The position numbers were made by a program, and so were the translations under genes. Positions 25,372 to 33,635 of a DNA stretch of 64,000 bases are shown one piece after another; position 1 is the first letter of the stretch, and each line of letters starts with the position of its first letter. Below the pieces are notes generated by a model. It made no database searches. It had not been told where the DNA came from and saw nothing but the letters and a program-made list of their open reading frames with translations. Source of the DNA: Brachionus plicatilis (Eukaryota; Rotifera; Eurotatoria; Ploima; Brachionidae); contig QEOQ01000022.1 in NCBI GenBank assembly GCA_010279815.1, forward strand, positions 724,835-788,834, given 5' to 3'.

Positions 25372-27219
25372 CTAATTCTAAATTACATTCCTTTTAATAT
25401 TTTTTTTAAAGTAAAATTTATCATTAAAAATTAACTTTTTTATATTATTTTTGATTTTCCTTTCAATACTAATTGCTAGTTGAAATAATTAAAATCATAT
25501 GCTTTTAATATTTTATTTTTTTGTTTGAATCAGATAAATTCGGCAAATTGAAGTTTGATATCAAGATCAAAAGATCAAAATATAAATTGTAATATTTATT
25601 TAATAAAAGAGAAAAAATAATTTTTTTCAAAATCAATTACTTTACATGTCATGTCAAGTTTATTTTCATATTTAAAATTTTAAAATGTCCCTTTTTATTG
25701 AACTTTAATAAGTTTAAATATTTTAATTGATTTGAATGAAAACTTATTTTAAAGGATAAAAAAATTAACCGTTTTAAAATTTAAAATTTATTAAAGTAGA
25801 AAAATAAAATTATTTCAGTTTGAATGAATTGATATAAAGGTTATAAATTTGAATTTTTGAATTTACTTAACATGAATTATTTAAGTTATTGATTGTTTTT
25901 GTTAAATAAACAAGAGATCAATCATTTTGATATTAATTTGATAATGAACCATTATTAGACATAAAATGTTTAGTAATGTTTAGTATTTATTTTTTCAAAA
26001 TCATCAAAATTTTTTAAACTCAATTAATCTAATAGTATTAGATTAATTGAGTTTAAAAAATTTTAAATGGTCGTTTTGATCTTAAAATTTGATCTGAAAC
26101 TTCAATTTGCCAAATTCAACAAAGTTTTTGCATGTTTTGATAAAATAGTAAAGTATTCATCAATTATATTAAGTTCCAGAAATTCAAAACTTAAGTGGTG
26201 TCTGAATTTCTAATTTTTGACTTGAAATTCGTAAACTAAGTCCTTTAAAACTCTAAATTTCACAGGCTCAACCAGAGGTCTAAAAAAAACTACCTTTAAA
26301 AAGTTATAGTTCTTTCAGACCCAGATATTGAACGATAAAATAGAAATATTCGTTAAAATCATATATATTCTGAAAGAGCATAAAATTTTCTACACTCTGG
26401 TGTATATTCTTATCAAAAAAGGCATAATAATTCATAATTGATCAAGATCTTAACTTTACAAAACTTATCTCTAATCTATCAATCAAAGTAAAAAGAAATT
26501 TATTTTCTATCAAAAGAATTTTCTATCTTGCAACTTCAGTAAAAGTGGAATTTTATTAGACCTTTATTTTACCGTATTTTTACTATTGCTCTGCACTTTT
26601 ATGCTTTTTTTCGAAAGAAGCTATCTTAATATTTAAGCTATTATATATATTATATATCTAACATAAAACTATAAATTGAATAATTTTAATGTAGAATTTT
26701 TTTTTATTTTTAATATAATTATTTTTTAATTAATTTAAATAAATGACGTGTTAATCAGTATCTTGAGGCTTGTTGATTAACCTTGGAATGTTAAGTGTAA
26801 ATTTTAATTACTGAAAAAAAAAACATTTTTTTCTCTTGAATCGTTTGTAGTCCCAAGTATCATTTGAGACCTCATTTTTTTAAAAAATAAACTAGAAAAA
26901 ACTCTGAAAAAATCTATGGTTTTATATTTTTGATTTTTAGCTTTATACTATATAAAAAAAGTCTCAGATTCATTTGATTTCATTTAAATTCTGAATGTTA
27001 GCTAGTTTTAATTTAGTTATTTTAACAAAAATTTAAACCCAATCTAGAATCGTTTCCCAGCACTATTTAATGTCCATCTGTTAAACTTTTCGTTTGGAAA
27101 AAACAAAAATTCTTTCATAATTAAAAAAAATTATTATCAAAAAATTATTTTATAAAAGGCCTTTTATTTAAATAAAATTAATAAAAAATTAAAGGAAAAA
27201 ATTTGCTACTGAAAGCAAT
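25372..27219. other. Intergenic, mainly repeats
   Basis: Holds the foldback element listed separately (25542-26111) with a near-perfect palindrome. A short TATATAT tract lies near 26640-26660. No gene seen between the WD40 gene and the Trp/Asn repeat gene. Confidence 0.5.
25542..26111. repeat. Foldback element with GGCAAATTGAAGTTT ends
   Basis: Left terminus GGCAAATTGAAGTTTGATAT is at 25542 onward, with GATCAAAA words after it. The right terminus is its reverse complement, ending ACTTCAATTTGCC at 26111 and preceded by TTTTGATCTTAAAATTTGAT. Inside, 26006-26064 is a perfect palindrome with 29-bp arms and a single central base. No open frame. Related termini occur at 42403/44112 and in diverged form near 37675/37847, so this is a dispersed family, probably non-autonomous DNA elements. 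Confidence 0.65.
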
Positions 27220-27513
27220 CTACCATAAAGCAGCACTACCAGCACAGCCCAAATTTGATGGAGCATTACTCCAATTGCTCCAAGCGAGTGGAGAGCTAGC
27301 TAATGGAGCAGCACTCAAATGGTTCCAGTTTAGTGGAGCGGCAGTCAATTGGCCGGAATTTAGCTGATTCCAGTTAAGTTGGGCGCCGGAAAATGGAGAA
27401 GTATTCCACTGGTTCCATGTAAGTGGAGAAGAGGAATATGGAGCGTTATTCCAATGGTTCCAGCTTAATGGAGCAGAAGCTAAAGGAGCAGTTAATGGTA
27501 ATCCACAAGTCAT
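27220..27513 (-). CDS. Small Trp/Asn/Ser repeat protein, unknown family
   Basis: Single-exon frame of 97 residues, starting ATG at 27513 (MTCGLPLTAPLASAPLSWNH) and ending GCAGSAALW. The body is four to five degenerate units of about 15-17 residues built on APLxWNxWN: SWNHWNNAPYSS, TWNQWNTSPFSG, NWNQLNSGQLT, NWNHLSAAPLAS, AWSNWSNAPSN. There is no signal peptide, and only two cysteines flank the repeat. I recognise no family. Two facts argue that it is real: codon-level periodicity, and an inverted, decayed paralogue 380 bp away (27892-28095) in which the same repeat, start region and C-terminal CG-SA-LW signature are still readable. The DNA is visibly GC-richer than its surroundings. Confidence 0.6.
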   Translation of the reverse strand: MTCGLPLTAPLASAPLSWNHWNNAPYSSSPLTWNQWNTSPFSGAQLNWNQLNSGQLTAAPLNWNHLSAAPLASSPLAWSNWSNAPSNLGCAGSAALW

Positions 27514-27891
27514 TTTTCTTGATTATAATAGTAGAGTTAAATATTTGATTTTGATTATTTAGTGATATTTATTCGAAATTTTTTTAAATATTTATAACCA
27601 TTTAATTGATTATTAGACCGATATTTTGATATTGTTTATATTATGCATGATTGAATGAAAATAATTGATATTGATTAAATTCAAATAGATAAGATTGTCT
27701 ACTTGGATGAATTTTAATTAAACTTTTTTTTAAAAGCATTTTTTACTTAAACAAAAATGACTTCTAAAATATTCTAATGGAACGGCATGGTTATATTAGA
27801 TAAAAGTAAATATTAGAAGGTTTTTTTTGAATAGATATCACTAAATAATCAAAATTAAATATTTAATTCAGTTACTACGATTAAAGAAAAA

Positions 27892-28095
27892 ATTACTTAT
27901 GGATTACAATTGACTGCTCCTTTAGATTCTGTCCCACTAAGCTGAAACCATTGGAACACTGCTCCAATTTCCTTTACTCGAATTGCATTGAATCATTTAA
28001 ATGATGCTCCATTAGTAAGTACTCCACTCACCTGGAACAATTGGAGCAATGCTCCTTCAAATTTGAAATGTGGTACAAGTGCTTCTTTATGGTAG
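27892..28095 (+). pseudogene. Decayed inverted copy of the Trp/Asn repeat gene
   Basis: Read on the plus strand this gives ITYGLQLTAPLDSVPLS, then TGA at 27943-27945 where the paralogue has Trp, then NHWNTAPISF and on to NNWSNAPSNLKCGTSASLW and TAG. Against the intact copy the start ATG has become ATT, the first repeat Trp codon TGG has become TGA, and about 30 residues (two repeat units) are missing. The homology continues upstream over about 60 bp (ATATCACTAAATAATCAAAA in both), so the 5' flank was duplicated too. An unspliced inverted duplication that then decayed. Confidence 0.75.
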
Positions 28096-28640
28096 AATTT
28101 AGATATCTTTAAGTGATTACTAAAGCTTTTATTTAATATAAATCTATAGAAAGACTTTATGCAAATAAAGTAATTTTTCTTTAGTCCCTAAGTTAAGTTA
28201 TGGATTTTAGAATTTGAAGAATGTAAAACAGGCTAATCTTTTTATTTTTTTTAAAAAAAATTAATAAATTGCAAAATTGTCTTTTATTCGATAATCATAT
28301 TGCGTCCTTTTTTTATTCAGTATAAATTAATCATTACCGCTTTTTTATAACTTAAAATTTTTTTAATTTAAAATCTTTATTTGCTTCAGACATTGGTTTT
28401 CAAGATGAAACATTATTCGGATATTTTAAAAGAGCATAAATGGAAAATTTTAAATTATAAAGATAGGAAAAAAAATTGTTATATTTTAAATTTATTGGAA
28501 ATATAAAAAAAAGGTCTAACCTAAAGTAAGGCTAAGATTTTTCAAGCAAACGATAAGAAAGTAATTGAACAGTTAAGATCGAAAAATTAAAAATTAAATT
28601 TTATGAAATATTCATAATTAATGCAAAATTATTAATTTTC
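28096..28640. other. Short spacer before the retrotransposon
   Basis: A+T-rich with no exon seen. The 5' boundary of the retrotransposon is not defined by sequence; the composition shift to CGACGCTAAAATTCGGACTC near 28640 is used as an estimate. Confidence 0.35.
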
Positions 28641-28747
28641 GACGCTAAAATTCGGACTCCACCGCGACCTTAGTAATTGTTACTCCAAATTTTCTAATTA
28701 ACAAAATATTATCTTTTGTTAAAAATAAAAATAAAAACAAATAAAAA

Positions 28748-30385
28748 ATGAACGTCTATTCATCGTACAAAAATGGGGAAAAAGTTACCTGCAAAAAACT
28801 TGATGAATGGTTAACCGAATTGGAAACTAGTCAAAAATCATTTAACCTCTCAACTACAGATAGCATCAGCAATATCTACAGTCAGTTGACCGATATACGC
28901 TTAGCTTTTTCGTCGTTTAAAAAAACAAATGAAAACTTGATGCCAGAATCAACTCATACCAAAACGGTAAGTAAGGTTTTTACTCCTAGTAATCCTCCCT
29001 GTCACTCTGTTATTTCGTTCCCATCTTTCGGTATTTTGCCGGAACTTAACAATGAACTCGAAGTCTTAAAACTTATCGATCACGAAGCAACTGAACGTAA
29101 TAATCGATCGAAAAGCGTAATAATTTTAGGTGTGAATGATTCTAATAATGATCAGAAAGTTGTTTATGAAATTTTCAAGTTCCTAAATCAAGCGCAACCA
29201 AACGATTTCAAGCGTCTTAATTCGAAGTTAACTGAATTTCCCCGACCGATTCTTTGCTCACTAATGAGTGAGAAAAATGTAGCAATGATACTAGAAGAGT
29301 CGCACAAATTAAGAAATGAAAGAAACTACAAAAATGTGTTCATCAATCCACATCATACTATTATTCAAAGAAAGCAACTCCATGTTGAGCGATGCCAAAA
29401 AATGAAAAGAGCCAGATTGGGAAATACAAAACCATTGTTTCAACAACAACAGGACACAAATTTAGCTGAATCTTCACCATCAAACTCAGCTGAATCTAAC
29501 TCGAAACTAACTAAACTAGTGGTTCAACAACAACAGGACACAAATTTAGCTAAATCTTCAACATCAAACTCAGCTGAATCTAACTCGAAATTAGCTAAAT
29601 CAGTAATTTCAAAAAAACACATTGAACTCAAACCAAAAAAAAAAAAAACAGAAATTAACGTGAAATTGAATGTTTCAAATTTAAACTCGGGTTTAAATAG
29701 ACGCTATTCATTGAATCAATTAAACCCAAGTGTTCCTATCGTTAGATCAAGGAAGAATAGTATAAATGCATTCAATGCTGATAATGTCTTGGTTTCTGAT
29801 TATGACTGTAAAATTACAAATAATGACATCAAAACACTTCTGCCAAATCAATGTCTTAATGACAATATTATTCACTTTTATTTAAACCTATTAGCCTCTT
29901 CTTGTGGTAAAAAGTGCTATGTAACATCTTCATATTTGTTCTTATCTTATATTCAGTCACAAAAAGCAACTCAATGGTTTAAAAAAGTAAAAAGTGAAAT
30001 TTTTGATTATCTAATTATTCCAGTTTTTCAAACAAGTCGAAAGCATTGGTCACTTGTATTCATTGATTGTATTAAAAAAAAAGTTTTTTATTTGGATTCT
30101 ATTTTTTCAACTCCTAAATATGTTGTTGATCAAACTAACGACGCTCTTAGCGCAGCTTTAGATCAATTAAAAGAGATCAAAATATGGCCAGTTGAATGTT
30201 ATGACAATAATCTACCGCGTCAAAATAATGCAACAGATTGTGGTATGTTTATTTGTCTCTTTGCAAGATTTCTTTGTTATGATAAAGACATCAAGTTTTG
30301 TCCAAAAGAAATTAATAAATTTCGCTTTCATATTAAAAATGAAATTCTAAATAAATGTATTATTAGTCTAGAAAGTGATAAATGA
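28748..30385 (+). CDS. LINE ORF1 with RRM-like and Ulp1/SENP (C48) protease domains
   Basis: 545 residues to the TGA at 30383-30385. Residues 1-70 form a helical, probably coiled-coil segment. About 125-225 resembles the RRM of invertebrate LINE ORF1 proteins (SVIILGVNDSNNDQKVVYEI, FPRPILCSLMSEKNVAMIL, NVFINPHHT). A Gln/Ser linker follows, with a duplicated unit (QQQQDTNLA...ESNSKL). About 350-545 is a Ulp1-type cysteine protease: DNIIHFYLNLL, then His433 in KHWSLVFID, Asp450 in YLDSI, Gln492 in PRQNN and Cys498 in TDCGMFIC, the complete C48 catalytic set. The ORF1 protein should bind element RNA. The protease could cleave SUMO-like conjugates or process the polyprotein; which is unknown. A Ulp1 domain is not part of a standard LINE ORF1. 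Confidence 0.9.
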   Translation: MNVYSSYKNGEKVTCKKLDEWLTELETSQKSFNLSTTDSISNIYSQLTDIRLAFSSFKKTNENLMPESTHTKTVSKVFTPSNPPCHSVISFPSFGILPELNNELEVLKLIDHEATERNNRSKSVIILGVNDSNNDQKVVYEIFKFLNQAQPNDFKRLNSKLTEFPRPILCSLMSEKNVAMILEESHKLRNERNYKNVFINPHHTIIQRKQLHVERCQKMKRARLGNTKPLFQQQQDTNLAESSPSNSAESNSKLTKLVVQQQQDTNLAKSSTSNSAESNSKLAKSVISKKHIELKPKKKKTEINVKLNVSNLNSGLNRRYSLNQLNPSVPIVRSRKNSINAFNADNVLVSDYDCKITNNDIKTLLPNQCLNDNIIHFYLNLLASSCGKKCYVTSSYLFLSYIQSQKATQWFKKVKSEIFDYLIIPVFQTSRKHWSLVFIDCIKKKVFYLDSIFSTPKYVVDQTNDALSAALDQLKEIKIWPVECYDNNLPRQNNATDCGMFICLFARFLCYDKDIKFCPKEINKFRFHIKNEILNKCIISLESDK

Positions 30386-30391
30386 CTATCT
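30383..30391 (+). other. Leaky-stop (readthrough) context UGA-CUA between LINE ORFs
   Basis: ORF1 stops with TGA followed at once by CTA TCT, and ORF2 continues in the same frame. UGA CUA is an established stop-codon readthrough context in eukaryotes. No in-frame ATG occurs before 30686, yet the first endonuclease motifs lie upstream of that. Confidence 0.6.
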
Positions 30392-33300
30392 GAGTCATCA
30401 ATCTCTAATCTCAACTCGCAATATTTAGAATCATTAGTCAAATTTTCAAAAGTCGATTTCAACATTCTACACATAAACATCAACTCGCTCATAAATAAAG
30501 GATATGAGATTCAACAAATTCTTGATCAAGCAAATTTTGACCTTATTTTCATTAGTGAAACAAGATTAAACCCTACAAGACCTACCAATCAATTTCTAAA
30601 CTCAAATTACAATCAAATTTTTTATTATCGACCTAGTGACGACAGTAAATCAGTCAAGGAAATAGGTGGAGGTCTACTTGTTTATATGAAAAATGGCCTT
30701 AAAATTCTAAGACAAAAAATAAGCTCAACCCGTCATGAATACATTTATATTCAAATAATTATTCGAAATCAAGTAATCAATTTTATTCACAGCTATAAAG
30801 CACCTAATTACAAAAATGATGAATACCTTGAAAAATTAGACAACTTAATATTCTCGCTTGATCCTAATATCCCATTATTTATAATTGGGGACTTGAATAT
30901 GGACAACTTTTTCAATAGAGACTTAACTTTTAATGAATTTTTATCTTGTCATTCGCTGATAAATTTCATCGTTGATCCAACAAGAACTAAAACCCGGTAT
31001 TTCAGTCATGATATGCAATTCAGAACAAAAAGCTCACAACTTGATGTAATTTTGCATAATGGAAATTTAATCAAGGAATCTAGAACTATTGAGTGTCCAT
31101 TCAGCGATCATTCCTTCATTACTGCTAAACTTGGCATTCAAGCTGTAACTAAAGAAACTAAAACAATCTTTGGTCGAAATTTATCGTTCAATAATATCCA
31201 ATTAATTATTGCTGAAATAGTAAAACTAGACTTTGATCAGTTCAATATGTTCGGTTCTGTCGATCTACAATGGGCCGCATTCAAGACTAAAGTTCATCTA
31301 ATTCTTGACAATATTTCACCTATTAAAGAAATAAAACTTAAAAAGAATGATATGTTCCCGTGGTTTGATGAAGAATTATTGTATGTTAAATATTGTCGTG
31401 ATTCAGCATACAAATCCTATGTTAAAGATAAATCAAATGGTCCAAAATTTGCTTTATTCTTTTATTGGAAGAAAGAGTTTACGAAACAATATGAGTCAAA
31501 AATTATCAATTATTTTCAGTCTAAAACAATGTTTGACTTTAAAAATTCAAAAAAGTTTTGGGAATTTTATGCAACCCAAATTAAGATTAAATCGGATAAA
31601 ACCCAGAAATCTAACAATCCCTCAGAATTGAATTTTAATGAACAAAAAGCTGAAACTTCCCAGGAAATGTCCGATCTATTTAATTTATTTTTTACTTCTA
31701 TTAAATCTGATTCAAATATTGATTATCAAGATAGTGAGAACTTTTGTGAGGAGTTTTTTAATAAGCTTAGTTCAAATGGGATAGTGAAAAATATTAAGTT
31801 TAAATTCGAACCGATCAGTGAATTTGAAATAGTCGAACAAATTTTTAAATTACCTGACTCCGGTGGCGCTGGTTATGATGGGATACCCACTAAAATATTA
31901 AAATCGATTACTCCCTTCATATCAAAATTTGTATGTAATGTGTTCAATAAGTGTGTTACAAGTGGGAAAATACCTGATGACTTTAAAATGGCAGTGGTGA
32001 CTCCACTATTTAAGAACAAAGGTTCTATTGATGATATCAACAACTATCGTGGAATCTCAGTTCTCTCTCCTATTGCAAAAGTCTTCGAAAAAATAATTTA
32101 CAAACAAATATACAATTACTTTTCCTACAATCAACTAATCAATGACAATCAACATGGATTCAGAAATGGGCGTAGCTGTGAAACAGCTCTACACACAATT
32201 ATCTCACAGATGTTTAATATTTTAAGTGAAAGATTAGTTGGCCTTTTTTTATTTATCGATTTTAAGAAAGCATTCGACACAGTTGACTCAAGACTACTTC
32301 TTATCAAGCTTCGTAAATATGGTTTCGACGAAAATTCATTAAGCCTTATTACTAACTATTTTTTAAATCGTCAACAAATGGTCAAATTTCAATTATGTTT
32401 TTCTTCGTCTCTGCAAATAAAACTTGGAGTCCCTCAAGGAAGTGTTTTAGGTCCTCTTTTATTTCTTATATTTATAAATGATATTGTGTACTTCCTTGTC
32501 AACTTTGATGTTAAGCTTTTCGCCGATGATACAACTCTATCATTAATTAAAAATAACTTAGTTGAATTATTAGATGTATTTAATCATTCAATTAAACGTT
32601 TAAATATCTGGTGTAATTTTAACCGAATTGATATCAATTGGTCCAAAACGAAGATCATGTTTATTACAAAAAAAAGAGAGTTAAAAATCCCTAGCCGAAT
32701 TTTCATTGGCCAAATGGCTGTTGAAGTAGTTGATTCTTTTGAGCTCCTTGGCATTACGATTGATAATAAGCTAAATTTCGAAAAGTACGCAAATAACCTC
32801 AGAAAATCGATTAACAAAAGACTCTACTCAATTAATGAGTTATTTCACCTTGCATTCCCAGTAAAATTACAATTTTTTAAGACTTTTATACAACCTCATT
32901 TTGATTACTGTATGACTTTATTGGCATACTTTCCAAAGAAAACGATTCAAAAGATTTCAGATGCGTACTATTTGTGTCTCTACAAATTATTTAAAATTAG
33001 TCCTGTTATTAATGACAATCAAGATTTTAACAATTTTAACAGTAATTTAGAAAAGTTGAACATTAATTGCTTCATCCATCGTTTAATTATTCGTCTTTCT
33101 AATTTTATTTACACTATTATGAAAAATCCTAATGCTCCAGATGAATTAAAATCAAAACTTATTTATAACAAAGAACTTGTTCGCCCTTACAAACTGCGTA
33201 ATGATGAGCAACTAGTAATTCCGACTAAAGGTAGATTTAACGATTACGGAGAAAGAACATTTGTATATTTTTTTACGAAATTTCTAAACAATGGGATTTT

Positions 33301-33427
33301 GAGTGAAATTGGACACACTCCGCCAACGTTTGAGGCGAGAATCAAAAACAATATTAATTTTTTCTACCTTAAATTTATTAAAAATTTTGACAATTTTGAT
33401 TTAAAATTTAAAAATTTTGATTTTTAA
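30386..33427 (+). CDS. LINE ORF2: APE-type endonuclease and reverse transcriptase
   Basis: Open for 1013 codons in the ORF1 frame. The endonuclease starts at once: DFNILHININSL and IFISETRLN carry the catalytic Asn and Glu; later come FIIGDLNMD, SQLDVILHNG and PFSDHSFI. The reverse transcriptase follows: VVTPLFKNKG, NNYRGISVLS, NDNQHGFRNGRSC, FIDFKKAFDTVD, LGVPQGSVLGPLLF and the active site FADD (32519-32530), then a C-terminal thumb-like region (FFKTFIQPHFDYC). The first ATG (30686) would cut off essential endonuclease residues, so translation must enter from upstream: readthrough of the UGA is the simplest route. Alternatively the UGA is a late mutation of a once continuous frame. Function: target-primed reverse transcription of the element. 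Confidence 0.92.
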   Translation, partial: LSESSISNLNSQYLESLVKFSKVDFNILHININSLINKGYEIQQILDQANFDLIFISETRLNPTRPTNQFLNSNYNQIFYYRPSDDSKSVKEIGGGLLVYMKNGLKILRQKISSTRHEYIYIQIIIRNQVINFIHSYKAPNYKNDEYLEKLDNLIFSLDPNIPLFIIGDLNMDNFFNRDLTFNEFLSCHSLINFIVDPTRTKTRYFSHDMQFRTKSSQLDVILHNGNLIKESRTIECPFSDHSFITAKLGIQAVTKETKTIFGRNLSFNNIQLIIAEIVKLDFDQFNMFGSVDLQWAAFKTKVHLILDNISPIKEIKLKKNDMFPWFDEELLYVKYCRDSAYKSYVKDKSNGPKFALFFYWKKEFTKQYESKIINYFQSKTMFDFKNSKKFWEFYATQIKIKSDKTQKSNNPSELNFNEQKAETSQEMSDLFNLFFTSIKSDSNIDYQDSENFCEEFFNKLSSNGIVKNIKFKFEPISEFEIVEQIFKLPDSGGAGYDGIPTKILKSITPFISKFVCNVFNKCVTSGKIPDDFKMAVVTPLFKNKGSIDDINNYRGISVLSPIAKVFEKIIYKQIYNYFSYNQLINDNQHGFRNGRSCETALHTIISQMFNILSERLVGLFLFIDFKKAFDTVDSRLLLIKLRKYGFDENSLSLITNYFLNRQQMVKFQLCFSSSLQIKLGVPQGSVLGPLLFLIFINDIVYFLVNFDVKLFADDTTLSLIKNNLVELLDVFNHSIKRLNIWCNFNRIDINWSKTKIMFITKKRELKIPSRIFIGQMAVEVVDSFELLGITIDNKLNFEKYANNLRKSINKRLYSINELFHLAFPVKLQFFKTFIQPHFDYCMTLLAYFPKKTIQKISDAYYLCLYKLFKISPVINDNQDFNNFNSNLEKLNINCFIHRLIIRLSNFIYTIMKNPNAPDELKSKLIYNKELVRPYKLRNDEQLVIPTKGRFNDYGERTFVYFFTKFLNNGILSEIGHTPPTFEARIKNNINFFYLKFIKNFDNFDLKFKNFDF

Positions 33428-33567
33428 ATTAAGAACTATGTAATTTCAATGAAATTTTCAATCTCGTAACTTTAAACCTTAAAATAAGATTTATTTTTTG
33501 ACAAATTTTGTATTTTATTTATTTAATTGTATTTTATTTATTTAATTCTCTTTTTTTTTCTTTTCCT

Positions 33568-33635
33568 AATAAATGGGTTCACTTGGCTCTACTGAGTATG
33601 GCACTAAGCCTTTCAAGTGAATTGAAATATATAAA
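33568..33635 (+). other. LINE 3' end: poly(A) signal, stem-loop and ATATA tail
   Basis: AATAAA at 33568-33573 is followed by a hairpin. TTCACTTG (33578-33585) pairs with CAAGTGAA (33614-33621), and GGCT pairs with AGCC inside; the loop holds TACTGAGTATGGCACTA. The element then ends in GAAATATATAAA. Such a 3' stem-loop is the usual recognition site for the reverse transcriptase in this group. Confidence 0.6.

Larger units (their letters stand above)
28640..33635 (+). mobile_element. Non-LTR retrotransposon (LINE), full-length or nearly so
   Basis: About 5 kb: a 5' leader, ORF1 (coiled/RRM-like plus Ulp1 protease), one UGA, an in-frame APE endonuclease-reverse transcriptase ORF, then a short 3' UTR with a terminal stem-loop and an ATATA tail. 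It has an FADD active site, no RNase H and no LTRs. Endonuclease and RT layout and the 3' hairpin (TTCACTTGGCT ... AGCC ... CAAGTGAA) fit the Jockey/CR1/L2-like superfamily; the exact clade needs a tree. The reading frame is open for about 4.7 kb except for the single UGA, so the copy looks young. The 5' end is an estimate; I could not confirm a target-site duplication. Confidence 0.9.
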
